From Burkholderia pyrrocinia (lineage in GTDB: Bacteria; Pseudomonadota; Gammaproteobacteria; Burkholderiales; Burkholderiaceae), in assembly GCF_003330765.1 (NCBI RefSeq), contig NZ_CP024903.1, positions 124,001-188,000 of the forward strand: a stretch of DNA of 64,000 bases. The letters run 5' to 3'. Within the stretch, counting starts at the first letter, position 1. Every line of letters starts with the position of its first letter. This document shows positions 1 to 8,680 of this stretch, piece by piece. The notes under the pieces were generated by a model. It ran no database searches, was not told where the DNA came from, and saw only the letters and a list, made by a program, of their open reading frames with translations. Made by a program: the position numbers and the translations under genes.

Positions 1-139
1 TCCACGCGTATCACTCACGCGCCAAAACACCCGCAGCCGTTTCGTAGTCGGGTTCCGCATTGCGCATGCCCGTTCTATACTCCCTCGCGCAGTCTCCGAG
101 AGCCGTTCTCACCCAACATCACCGAAACAAGGAACGCCG

Positions 140-1219
140 ATGCTGACTCGCTCCATTCTTTCCGCTGCTGCATTCTCGCTCGCAGCCTGTGCGACCGCGC
201 CGTCGATCGCGCAGGACAACCAGGGCAACAACGCGGGCAACAATGCATTCGCCGAGACCGGTGCACAGGGCCGCCCGGTCAAGGTCATGATCATCACGAT
301 GTTCGGTCCGGAGGGCCAGGCCTGGCTCGACCGGCTCGGCCCGTGGCGCGACATCACCGTGCCGGGCCTGTCGTCCGACTATCCGGCCGTGCACTGCAAC
401 AAGCAGGACGTGTGCGTGGTGACGACCGGCATGGGCTATGCGAATGCGACTGCGACGATCATGGCGCTCACGTTCTCGCAGCGCTTCGATCTGCGCCGCA
501 CGTATTTCCTGGTCTCGGGCATCGCGGGCGTCGACCCCGCGCAAGGCACGGTCGGTTCCGCCGCGTGGTCGAAATACCTCGTCGACTTCAGCCTGCAGTG
601 GGAACTCGATGCACGCGAGATTCCGGCCGGCTGGAATACCGGCTATCTCGGCATCAACACGAAGAGCCCGAACGACAAGCCGCCGCTCGACTACCGCACC
701 GAAGTGTTCCAGCTCAACCCGCAGCTGACCGACGCTGCGTACGCGCTGTCGCGCAACGTCGTGCTCGCCGACAGCGCGCAGGCGCAGGCCGCGCGCGCGA
801 AGTTCACGTATGCGCCGGCGAACCGGCCGCCGACGGTGATCCAGTGCGACACGTCATCGGGCAACACGTGGTTCTCGGGCACGCTGATCGGCGAGCGCGC
901 GCGCCAGTGGACGAAGATCCTGACGGACGGCAAGGGTACCTACTGCATGACCGCGCAGGAAGACAACGCGACGTATGAAGCGCTCAAGCGCGCGGCGAGC
1001 GTGAAGCGGGTCGACCTGTCGCGCGTCGCGGTGCTGCGCACGGGGTCCGATTTCGACCGGCCGTATGCGGGGCAGACGAGCGCCGACAACCTGCTGAACT
1101 ACGCAGACCAGGGCGGCTTCGCCCCGGCGACCGAAAACCTGTACCGCGCGGGCAATCCGCTCGTGCAGGACATCGTGACGCACTGGGGCGAATGGCGCGA
1201 CGGCGTGCCGCGCCGGTAA
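140..1219 (+). CDS. Purine nucleoside permease-like (NUP family) exported protein
   Basis: The 359-residue product resembles the NUP family (purine nucleoside permease), described in yeast and common in Burkholderia as an exported protein; its substrate in bacteria is unproven. The N-terminus is a secretion signal with a possible lipobox (Leu-Ala-Ala-Cys, Cys at about residue 17), so it may be a lipoprotein. A later signal-peptidase I site after SIAQ is the alternative. The mature part starts near VKVMIITMFGPEGQ and contains GMGYANATAT and a VSGIAGVDP segment like those of nucleoside phosphorylase folds. The ATG at 140 has AAGGA a few bases upstream. It stands alone, with the next genes on the other strand. 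Family call good, transport role inferred. Confidence 0.75.
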   Translation: MLTRSILSAAAFSLAACATAPSIAQDNQGNNAGNNAFAETGAQGRPVKVMIITMFGPEGQAWLDRLGPWRDITVPGLSSDYPAVHCNKQDVCVVTTGMGYANATATIMALTFSQRFDLRRTYFLVSGIAGVDPAQGTVGSAAWSKYLVDFSLQWELDAREIPAGWNTGYLGINTKSPNDKPPLDYRTEVFQLNPQLTDAAYALSRNVVLADSAQAQAARAKFTYAPANRPPTVIQCDTSSGNTWFSGTLIGERARQWTKILTDGKGTYCMTAQEDNATYEALKRAASVKRVDLSRVAVLRTGSDFDRPYAGQTSADNLLNYADQGGFAPATENLYRAGNPLVQDIVTHWGEWRDGVPRR

Positions 1220-1245
1220 GGTCCGGACGATGACTCAGCCGGCGG

Positions 1246-1338
1246 TCAATGCGCGTGCTGGGCCGAACGGAACGGCGTCCAGACCGGCGTGGTGTCGTCC
1301 CAGTGATCGAGCGGCGAAGGAAGTGGGTCGTTCATCAT
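1246..1338 (-). CDS. Possible 30-residue small protein
   Basis: A short frame starting MMNDPLPSPLDHWDDTTPVW and ending in QHAH. It begins with two ATG codons and has a strong Shine-Dalgarno sequence, AGGAG, six bases upstream of the first. It lies 89 bases downstream of the DUF4148 gene on the same strand and may share its transcript. There is no signal peptide or membrane segment; the peptide is rich in Asp, Pro and Trp. I recognise no family. The start signal is the main support. Confidence 0.4.
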   Translation of the reverse strand: MMNDPLPSPLDHWDDTTPVWTPFRSAQHAH

Positions 1339-1427
1339 GTGCTCCTGCAACTAACTGACTCAGCGAGTCGTCGAGTGATGTTTTCCGACGCCGCGCACGG
1401 GGTAACCCGCTGCGCGGCGTTGCGCGT

Positions 1428-1721
1428 TTACCGGCCTCCGCCGGCGAGCTGGTTGCTTTCCGGCATCGGGCGATACGGGCCTTGTGCCAGTTCGAGCCCT
1501 TGCGGATACGAATTCGCCTTGCGCAGGTACGCGAGCGTGCCGTCGCGGCGGGCCTGTTCGACTTCCGCGCTGACTTCGGCGCGCGTACGCGGGCCGGAGT
1601 GCTGCGAGTACCACGACGTGTTGCCGTAATCGCCGGCATGCGGGGTGCTTGAATCGGCGAAGGCCGGTGCGGACACGGCGAGTGCAAGGGCGACGGCGGA
1701 GAGAAGGTGGCGGCGGTTCAT
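1428..1721 (-). CDS. DUF4148 domain-containing small exported protein
   Basis: A 97-residue protein with a clear Sec signal (MNRRHLLSAVALALAVSAPAFA, cleavage after AFA) followed by the DUF4148 pattern: TRAEVSAEVEQARRDGTL and then a Tyr-Pro-containing tail. DUF4148 proteins are small periplasmic proteins abundant in Burkholderiales and have no assigned function. The ATG at 1721 was chosen because AGGAG lies nine bases upstream and the signal peptide begins there; the frame stays open further upstream without a ribosome site. The 30-residue frame at 1246-1338 follows it on the same strand. Confidence 0.85.
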   Translation of the reverse strand: MNRRHLLSAVALALAVSAPAFADSSTPHAGDYGNTSWYSQHSGPRTRAEVSAEVEQARRDGTLAYLRKANSYPQGLELAQGPYRPMPESNQLAGGGR

Positions 1722-2126
1722 GGCGTAACTCCTGTCTGTCGGAGTTGGCGCTTTAGCGCTCACTCCGGTCCCATCAACGGGATCTGTTCGATGCGCAACG
1801 AGGTGCGCGACAGGGTTTACTCTAGGTATCTGTTCCGTCGCGATAAATGCGGCAGACGCGAATTGATTTGTCGTTGCAGTGGAACAATCGTCATCCGCAT
1901 GGCCGGCAGGGTGATGCGGAAATCGCTCGAACCCGCTTGCAGCGGGCCTCGCGCGGGTGCGACGGCGACGCGCAACGACTCGCGCGGACGATTGCCGCGG
2001 TCGGCACAAAGGTTTGCTGCGGATTCGGGAAAGATCTTGTGCGCCACGCGGAAAGGCGGCGCGAAGGCGGGGCGGCGCACGGGCCTCGCAGCCCGCGCGC
2101 GCAGTTCAGACGCGCAGTTCAGACGA
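1722..2126. other. 405-bp gap between the DUF4148 gene and ceoR; nothing convincing
   Basis: Both flanking genes are on the minus strand, so this holds the promoter of the DUF4148 gene and the 3' end of ceoR. Short open frames exist on both strands, but none has a ribosome site or a recognisable protein pattern. I see no clear terminator hairpin. Confidence 0.6.
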
Positions 2127-3131
2127 TTACGCGACCCATTCGTTGATGACCGGCGTGTCGAGCGCCGGCGCGCGTTCGGCTTCCTCGAACGTGCGCTTGC
2201 TGCACGTCGCGTCGAGGCTGCCCTTGCCGCTCAGCAGCGGGCAGCGGTCGAACACTTCGGCGACCCAGTCGACGAACACACGCACCTTCGGCGACAGATG
2301 GCGGCTGTGCGGATACACGACCGAGATCGGCATCGGCAGCGGCTTGACGCCGGGCAGGACCTCCTTGAGCCGGCCCTCGCGCAGGTGCGGCAGCACCATG
2401 AAGAGCGGCGGCTGGATCAGCCCGAAGCCTTCGACCCCGCAGGTCACGTACGCATCCGCATCGTTCACCGACACGATGCTGTCCATCTTGACCTCGACTT
2501 CCTTGCCGTCGCTCAGGAACGTCCAGTCGATCGTGCGGCCGGTGCGGCTCGAGAAATAGTTGACGGCCTTGTGATGGCTCAGGTCGTCGATCGTCTGCGG
2601 CTCGCCGTGGCGCTCGAGATAGTCGGGCGCGGCGACCGTCACGCCTTCGAACAGGCCGACACGACGCGCGACGAGCGACGAGTCCTGCAGCGCGCCGACG
2701 CGGATCACGCAATCGACGCCTTCCTGCAGAAGGTCGACCGGCCGGTCGGACAGGCCGAGCTGCAGGTCGATGTCCGGATAGCGCGTATGAAATTCGCACA
2801 GCGACGGAATCACGAGCAGGCGCCCGATCGAACCGGGCATGTCGATACGCAACTTTCCGTGCGGCTTCCGGTTGTTGTTCTGGAAGCTTGCTTCGGTTTC
2901 CTCGACGTCCGCGAGGATCCGCACGCATCTTTCGTAGTACGCGGCGCCGTCCGGCGTGAGCGACAGCCGGCGCGTGGTCCGGTGCATCAGCCGCACGCCG
3001 AGGAACGCTTCGAGATTCTGGATGATCGTCGTGACGGACGCCCGCGGCAAGCCGAGCGTTTCTGCTGCCTTGGTGAAGCTGCTTGTATCGACGACGCGAG
3101 TAAACACCTGCATGGCCTGAAGCCGGTCCAT
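2127..3131 (-). CDS. ceoR: LysR-type regulator of the CeoAB-OpcM efflux pump
   Basis: A 334-residue LysR-family regulator. The winged helix-turn-helix occupies about residues 1-60 (MDRLQAMQVFTRVVDTSSFT, then AAETLGLPRASVTTIIQNLE), followed by an effector-binding domain. It is divergent from llpE-ceoAB-opcM, as ceoR is in B. cepacia complex and bpeT in B. pseudomallei. In those systems the regulator controls salicylate-inducible multidrug efflux. The ATG at 3131 follows GGAGG by five bases; a GTG one codon earlier is too close to the ribosome site. A ten-base inverted repeat at 3169-3200 in the divergent promoter could be its operator. The name rests on locus structure, not on a sequence comparison. 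Confidence 0.8.
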   Translation of the reverse strand: MDRLQAMQVFTRVVDTSSFTKAAETLGLPRASVTTIIQNLEAFLGVRLMHRTTRRLSLTPDGAAYYERCVRILADVEETEASFQNNNRKPHGKLRIDMPGSIGRLLVIPSLCEFHTRYPDIDLQLGLSDRPVDLLQEGVDCVIRVGALQDSSLVARRVGLFEGVTVAAPDYLERHGEPQTIDDLSHHKAVNYFSSRTGRTIDWTFLSDGKEVEVKMDSIVSVNDADAYVTCGVEGFGLIQPPLFMVLPHLREGRLKEVLPGVKPLPMPISVVYPHSRHLSPKVRVFVDWVAEVFDRCPLLSGKGSLDATCSKRTFEEAERAPALDTPVINEWVA

Positions 3132-3168
3132 CACAACCTCCGCAATCTAATGAGCCTCCGGAACAAAG

Positions 3169-3200
3169 AGGCTGCGTTACCTCGTGGGTGAACGCAGCCT
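3169..3200. promoter_or_regulatory. Inverted repeat in the ceoR/llpE divergent promoter; likely LysR site
   Basis: AGGCTGCGTT and AACGCAGCCT form perfect ten-base arms with a 12-base spacer. This is a typical size and place for a LysR-family activation site, between the two divergent starts (3131 and 3306). Assignment to CeoR is inferred. Confidence 0.55.
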
Positions 3201-3305
3201 TGGATTGTTCGGGGGCGTTGAATTGTGTTGCCGGATTATAGGCATTTATCCGGATGTCTGCCGGACCCAGAATTCGTTCCATCTCGAAATGGATGCTGCA
3301 TCGTC

Positions 3306-4166
3306 ATGGACGCTTCTGAATTCAGCAAATTCCTGAAAGCCGCGTTGCCCGCCGAAGCCAGAGCCGGCGCGGCGCTGGTGGTGTCGGAGGTGGAAATCCC
3401 CGGCTACGCGCAGGACATCGTGCTGCGCCTCTACCGCCGCCCGGACAAGACCGGGTTGCCAGTAGTGCTTTATTTCCACGGCGGTGGCTTCGTGCGCGGT
3501 TCGCTCGAAGACGCCGACTTCGCCGCGCGCTTTTTAGCAGAACGCTTACCAGCTCTCGTAGTGTCGGTCGATTATTCGCTCGCGCCGGCCTTTCCTTTTC
3601 CGGCTGCGCCGGAGGATGCGTATCGCGCGGCCGTGTGGGCCGCGACGCGCGCCCGCGCATTCGGCGGCAACCCGAAGAAGATCGGCGTCGCAGGCCACGA
3701 CGCGGGCGGCCAGCTCGCGAACTGCCTCGCGTTCATCGCGCGCGATCGCGGCGAAGTGTCGATCGTCGCGCAGGCGCTGTTCGGGCCGATGCTCGATCCG
3801 AGCATGACGCGCATTGGCGACGCCGATCGGCTCGAGTCGGACATCACGCCACGCGAATGTGCCGCATGTTATCGCGCGTATCTGCCGCAGGCGGCGCAGC
3901 GCATGCACCCGTACGCGGCGCCGCTCGAATCGGTGCGCCTCGCGGGCCTGCCGCCGACGCTCGTCGTCACCGCGCAGAACGACGTGCTGCATGTCGAAGC
4001 GGAGAAATATGCGGGCTGCCTGATCTCGTCGGGCGTGCTCACGCAGGTGATCCGCTATCCGGACATCACGCACGCCGCGCTCGCGACGCACGAAGCCGCC
4101 TTCGAGGAAGCCGTGCGCTTCTTCCAGTGCCGCTTCCAGGCGCGCCAGCCGAACCGTTCCGAATAA
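3306..4166 (+). CDS. llpE: Lipase-like alpha/beta hydrolase LlpE, nucleophile Ser replaced by Asp
   Basis: A 286-residue alpha/beta hydrolase of the hormone-sensitive-lipase type. The oxyanion motif HGGG is at about residues 58-61 (YFHGGGF). An acidic residue (QND, then VLHVE) and a late His (DITHA) fit the rest of a triad. At the nucleophile elbow, where the family has GDSAGG, this protein reads GHDAGG (Asp at about 132). The usual ester-cleaving Ser is therefore absent. The gene is the first of the efflux operon, 31 bases before ceoA, as in the known llpE-ceoAB-opcM operon, where it is not the pump itself. The ATG at 3306 fits the family start, though no strong ribosome site is visible; a GTG at 3225 is in frame. 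Confidence 0.8.
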   Translation: MDASEFSKFLKAALPAEARAGAALVVSEVEIPGYAQDIVLRLYRRPDKTGLPVVLYFHGGGFVRGSLEDADFAARFLAERLPALVVSVDYSLAPAFPFPAAPEDAYRAAVWAATRARAFGGNPKKIGVAGHDAGGQLANCLAFIARDRGEVSIVAQALFGPMLDPSMTRIGDADRLESDITPRECAACYRAYLPQAAQRMHPYAAPLESVRLAGLPPTLVVTAQNDVLHVEAEKYAGCLISSGVLTQVIRYPDITHAALATHEAAFEEAVRFFQCRFQARQPNRSE

Positions 4167-4197
4167 CCAAACCAATCCACGTTTACTGGAGATCCAC

Positions 4198-5424
4198 ATG
4201 GCCATCCTACGCACCTCCCGTTCCCGAATCGCGACTGCGGCGATCGTGACGCTCGCCGTCGTCGGCCTCGGAACGTTCGGCGCGATGCGCGTGAACGCGA
4301 ACGCGCCCGAGAAAGCGGCGGCGCCGCTGCCCGAAGTCGACGTCGCGACCATCGTGCCGCAGACCGTGACCGACTGGCAAAGCTATTCGGGCCGCCTCGA
4401 AGCGGTCGAGAAGGTCGACGTGCGCCCGCAGGTGTCGGGCACGATCGTCGCGGTGAACTTCAAGGACGGCGCGCTCGTGAAGAAGGGCGATGTGCTGTTC
4501 GTGATCGACCCGCGTCCGTACCAGGCGGAAACCGATCGCGCGGCCGCGCAGCTCGCGGGCGCGCAGGCGCGCAACGGCTATGCGCAGACCGACTGGCAGC
4601 GCGCGCAGCGGCTGATCGTCGACAACGCGATCGCGAAGCGCGACTACGACGAGAAGCAGAACGCGGCGCGCGAGGCGAATGCGAACCTGAAGGCGGCCGA
4701 TGCGGCGCTGGAAACGGCGCGCATCAACCTCGGCTATACGCGGATCACCGCGCCCGTGTCGGGCCGCGTGTCGCGTGCGGAGATCACGGTCGGCAACGTG
4801 GTATCGGCCGGCGCGTCGGCCGCGCCGCTGACGACGCTCGTGTCGGTGTCGCCGATCTATGCGTCGTTCGACGCGGACGAGCAGACCTACCTGCAATACA
4901 TCAACGGCGCGCGCGACGGCCGCAAGGTGCCGGTCGAGCTCGGCCTCGCGAACGAAACCGGCTACTCGCGCAGCGGCGTGATCGATTCGGTCGACAACCG
5001 GCTCGACACGTCGTCCGGCACGATCCGCGTGCGTGCGCGCTTCGACAACGCGGACGGCGCGCTGGTCCCGGGCCTCTACGCGCGCGTGAAGGTGGGCGGC
5101 AGCGCGCCGCACCAGGCGCTGCTCGTCGACGACGCGGCGATCAACACCGACCAGGACAAGAAGTTCGTGTTCGTCGTCGACCAGCAGGGCCGCGTGTCGT
5201 ACCGCGAAGTGCAGCAGGGGATGCAGCACGGCAACCGGCGCGTGATCGTGAGCGGCCTCGCCGCGGGCGACCGCGTGGTCGTGAACGGCACGCAGCGCGT
5301 GCGGCCCGGCGAGCAGGTGAAGCCGCACATGGTCCCGATGACGGGAGGCGATGCACCGTCCGCGCCGCTGGCGGACAACGCGAAGCCGGCAGCGCCGACG
5401 AAGGCGGCGAAGGCGGATTCGTAA
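4198..5424 (+). CDS. ceoA: RND efflux periplasmic adaptor (membrane fusion protein)
   Basis: A 408-residue AcrA/MexA-family adaptor linking the inner-membrane pump to the outer-membrane channel. It has an N-terminal membrane anchor (about residues 10-30, no lipobox Cys), a split biotinyl-lipoyl domain (GRLEAVEKVDVRPQVSGTI and later GYTRITAPVSGRVSRAEI), an alpha-hairpin rich in Ala, Gln and Arg between them, then beta-barrel and membrane-proximal domains. It is followed 45 bases later by ceoB. In the family the complex exports chloramphenicol, trimethoprim and fluoroquinolones; that comes from the known CeoAB-OpcM/BpeEF-OprC systems, not from this sequence. Confidence 0.9.
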   Translation: MAILRTSRSRIATAAIVTLAVVGLGTFGAMRVNANAPEKAAAPLPEVDVATIVPQTVTDWQSYSGRLEAVEKVDVRPQVSGTIVAVNFKDGALVKKGDVLFVIDPRPYQAETDRAAAQLAGAQARNGYAQTDWQRAQRLIVDNAIAKRDYDEKQNAAREANANLKAADAALETARINLGYTRITAPVSGRVSRAEITVGNVVSAGASAAPLTTLVSVSPIYASFDADEQTYLQYINGARDGRKVPVELGLANETGYSRSGVIDSVDNRLDTSSGTIRVRARFDNADGALVPGLYARVKVGGSAPHQALLVDDAAINTDQDKKFVFVVDQQGRVSYREVQQGMQHGNRRVIVSGLAAGDRVVVNGTQRVRPGEQVKPHMVPMTGGDAPSAPLADNAKPAAPTKAAKADS

Positions 5425-5469
5425 GCGGCACGCCGCTTCGCCTCCGCGTTCAACCAGACAGAGCCACAC

Positions 5470-8400
5470 ATGAACATTTCAAAATTCTTTATCGACCGGC
5501 CGATCTTTGCAGGAGTCCTATCGGTGATCATCCTGCTCGGCGGGGTGATCGCGATGTTCCTGCTGCCGATTTCGGAATATCCGGAAGTCGTGCCACCTTC
5601 CGTGATCGTGAAGGCGCAGTACCCGGGCGCGAACCCGAAAGTGATCGCCGAGACGGTCGCGTCGCCGCTTGAAGAGCAGATCAACGGCGTCGAGGACATG
5701 CTCTACATGCAGTCGCAGGCGAACAGCGACGGCAACATGACGATCACCGTCACGTTCAAGCTCGGCACCGATCCGGACAAGGCCACGCAGCTGGTGCAGA
5801 ACCGCGTGAACCAGGCGCTGCCGCGCCTGCCGGAAGACGTGCAGCGGCTCGGCATCACGACGGTGAAGAGCTCGCCGACGCTGACGATGGTTGTCCACCT
5901 GATCTCGCCGGACAACCGCTACGACATGACCTACCTGCGCAACTACGCGCTGATCAACGTGAAGGATCGCCTGTCGCGGATCCAGGGCGTCGGCCAGGTG
6001 CAGCTGTGGGGTTCGGGCGACTACGCGATGCGCGTGTGGCTCGATCCGCAGAAGGTCGCGCAGCGCGGGCTGTCCGCCGAGGACGTCGTGCAGGCGATCC
6101 GCGAGCAGAACGTGCAGGTGGCGGCCGGCGTGATCGGCGCGTCGCCGTCGCTGCCCGGCACGCCGCTGCAGCTGTCGGTGAACGCGCGCGGCCGTCTGCA
6201 GACGGAAGACGAGTTCGGCGACATCGTCGTGAAGACGACGCCGGACGGCGGCGTCACGCGCCTGCGCGACATCGCACGGATCCAGCTCGACGCGTCGGAG
6301 TACGGGCTGCGCTCGCTGCTCGACAACAAGCCGGCTGTCGCGATGGCGATCAACCAGTCGCCGGGCGCGAACTCGCTGCAGATCTCGGACGAAGTGCGCA
6401 AGACGATGGCCGAGCTGAAGCAGGACATGCCGGCGGGCATCGACTACAAGATCGTCTATGACCCGACGCAGTTCGTGCGCTCGTCGATCAAGGCCGTCGT
6501 GCACACGCTGCTCGAAGCGATCGCGCTGGTCGTGATCGTCGTGATCGTGTTCCTGCAGACCTGGCGCGCATCGCTGATTCCGCTGATCGCGGTGCCGGTG
6601 TCGATCATCGGCACGTTCTCGCTGCTGCTCGCGTTCGGGTATTCGATCAACGCGTTGTCGCTGTTCGGGATGGTGCTGGCGATCGGGATCGTGGTCGACG
6701 ATGCGATCGTCGTCGTCGAGAACGTCGAGCGCAACATCGAGAGCGGGATGAACGCGCGGCAGGCGACCTACAAGGCGATGCAGGAAGTGAGCGGGCCGAT
6801 CATCGCGATCGCGCTGACGCTCGTCGCCGTGTTCGTGCCGCTCGCGTTCATGTCGGGCCTGACCGGCCAGTTCTACAAGCAGTTCGCAATGACCATCGCG
6901 ATCTCGACAGTGATCTCGGCGTTCAACTCGCTGACGCTGTCGCCGGCGCTGTCCGCGATCCTGCTGAAGGGCCATGGCGAGAAGGAAGACTGGCTCACGC
7001 GCGTGATGAACCGCGTGCTCGGCGGCTTCTTCCGCGGCTTCAACAAGGTGTTCCATCGCGGCGCGGAGAACTACGGCCGAGGCGTGCGCGGCGTGCTGTC
7101 GCGCAAGACGGCGATGCTCGGCGTGTACCTCGTGCTGGTGGGCGCGACCGTGCTCGTGTCGAAGGTCGTGCCGGGCGGTTTCGTGCCCGCGCAGGACAAG
7201 GAATACCTGATCGCGTTCGCGCAGCTGCCGAACGGCGCGTCGCTCGACCGCACCGAGAAGGTGATCCGCGACATGGGCTCGATCGCGCTGAAGCAGCCGG
7301 GCGTCGAGAGCGCGGTCGCGTTCCCGGGGCTGTCGGTGAACGGCTTCACCAACAGCTCAAGCGCGGGCATCGTGTTCGTCACGCTCAAGCCGTTCTCGGA
7401 ACGGCACGGCAAGGCGCTGTCGGCCGGCGCGATCGCGGGCGCGCTGAACCAGCAGTACGGCGCAATGAAGGACTCGTTCGTCGCGGTGTTCCCGCCGCCG
7501 CCGGTGCTCGGCCTCGGCACGCTCGGCGGCTTCAAGATGCAGATCGAGGATCGCGGCGCGGTCGGCTATGCGCGGCTCGCGGATGCGACCAACGACTTCA
7601 TCAAGCGCGCGCAGCAGGCGCCGGAACTGGGCCCGTTGTTCACGAGCTACCAGATCAACGTGCCGCAGCTCAACGTCGATCTCGATCGCGTGAAGGCGAA
7701 GCAGCTCGGCGTGCCGGTCACCGACGTGTTCAACACGATGCAGGTGTATCTCGGCTCGCTGTACGTGAACGACTTCAACCGCTTCGGGCGCGTGTACCAG
7801 GTGCGCGTGCAGGCCGATGCGCCGTTCCGCCAGCGCGCGGACGACATCCTGCAGCTCAAGACGCGCAACGACAAGGGCGAGATGGTGCCGCTGTCGTCGC
7901 TCGTCACGGTGACGCCGACGTTCGGCCCTGAAATGGTCGTGCGCTACAACGGCTACACGGCGGCCGACATCAACGGCGGCCCGGCACCGGGCTTCTCGTC
8001 GGGGCAGGCGCAGGCCGCGATCGAGCGCATCGCGCACGAGACGCTGCCGCGCGGCGTGCGGTTCGAGTGGACCGACCTCACGTACCAGCAGATCCTCGCG
8101 GGCAACGCGGCGATCGTCGTGTTCCCGATCAGCGTGCTGCTCGTGTTCCTCGTGCTCGCCGCGTTGTACGAGAGCCTGACGCTGCCGCTCGCGGTGATCC
8201 TGATCGTGCCGATGAGCATTCTGTCGGCGCTGACGGGCGTGTGGCTCACGCAGGGCGACAACAACATCTTCACGCAGATCGGCCTGATGGTGCTGGTGGG
8301 GCTGTCGGCGAAGAACGCGATCCTGATCGTTGAATTCGCGCGCGAACTCGAACACGACGGCAGGACGCCGCTCGAGGCCGCGATCGAGGCGAGCCGGATG

Positions 8401-8670
8401 CGGCTGCGCCCGATCCTGATGACGTCGATCGCGTTCATCATGGGCGTCGTGCCGCTCGTCACGTCGACGGGCGCGGGCTCGGAGATGCGGCATGCGATGG
8501 GTGTCGCCGTGTTCTTCGGGATGCTCGGCGTGACGCTGTTCGGGCTGATGCTGACGCCGGTGTTCTACGTCGTGCTGCGCACGCTCGCGGGCGGCAAGAT
8601 CCACGTCGCCGGCAAGGATTCGGCCGGCTACGGCGTACCGGCCCCGGGCGTGCCTGCTCCGGATGCTTGA
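5470..8670 (+). CDS. ceoB: RND multidrug efflux inner-membrane transporter
   Basis: A 1066-residue HAE1-type RND pump, the usual length. It opens with MNISKFFIDRPIFAGVLSV, the standard first membrane helix. TM4 carries the proton-relay pair Asp-Asp in GIVVDDAIVVVENVER. The two large periplasmic loops and the second half (QIGLMVLVGLSAKNAILIVE) are intact. It works as a trimer driven by the proton gradient with CeoA and OpcM. Its stop at 8670 is ten bases before the opcM start. No frameshift or missing segment is visible. Confidence 0.92.
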   Translation: MNISKFFIDRPIFAGVLSVIILLGGVIAMFLLPISEYPEVVPPSVIVKAQYPGANPKVIAETVASPLEEQINGVEDMLYMQSQANSDGNMTITVTFKLGTDPDKATQLVQNRVNQALPRLPEDVQRLGITTVKSSPTLTMVVHLISPDNRYDMTYLRNYALINVKDRLSRIQGVGQVQLWGSGDYAMRVWLDPQKVAQRGLSAEDVVQAIREQNVQVAAGVIGASPSLPGTPLQLSVNARGRLQTEDEFGDIVVKTTPDGGVTRLRDIARIQLDASEYGLRSLLDNKPAVAMAINQSPGANSLQISDEVRKTMAELKQDMPAGIDYKIVYDPTQFVRSSIKAVVHTLLEAIALVVIVVIVFLQTWRASLIPLIAVPVSIIGTFSLLLAFGYSINALSLFGMVLAIGIVVDDAIVVVENVERNIESGMNARQATYKAMQEVSGPIIAIALTLVAVFVPLAFMSGLTGQFYKQFAMTIAISTVISAFNSLTLSPALSAILLKGHGEKEDWLTRVMNRVLGGFFRGFNKVFHRGAENYGRGVRGVLSRKTAMLGVYLVLVGATVLVSKVVPGGFVPAQDKEYLIAFAQLPNGASLDRTEKVIRDMGSIALKQPGVESAVAFPGLSVNGFTNSSSAGIVFVTLKPFSERHGKALSAGAIAGALNQQYGAMKDSFVAVFPPPPVLGLGTLGGFKMQIEDRGAVGYARLADATNDFIKRAQQAPELGPLFTSYQINVPQLNVDLDRVKAKQLGVPVTDVFNTMQVYLGSLYVNDFNRFGRVYQVRVQADAPFRQRADDILQLKTRNDKGEMVPLSSLVTVTPTFGPEMVVRYNGYTAADINGGPAPGFSSGQAQAAIERIAHETLPRGVRFEWTDLTYQQILAGNAAIVVFPISVLLVFLVLAALYESLTLPLAVILIVPMSILSALTGVWLTQGDNNIFTQIGLMVLVGLSAKNAILIVEFARELEHDGRTPLEAAIEASRMRLRPILMTSIAFIMGVVPLVTSTGAGSEMRHAMGVAVFFGMLGVTLFGLMLTPVFYVVLRTLAGGKIHVAGKDSAGYGVPAPGVPAPDA

Positions 8671-8680
8671 GGATAAAAAG

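Noticed and set aside
5518..7056. A 512-codon minus-strand open frame inside the RND pump gene
   Set aside because: Arg/His/Asp-rich shadow of ceoB, with no start signal.
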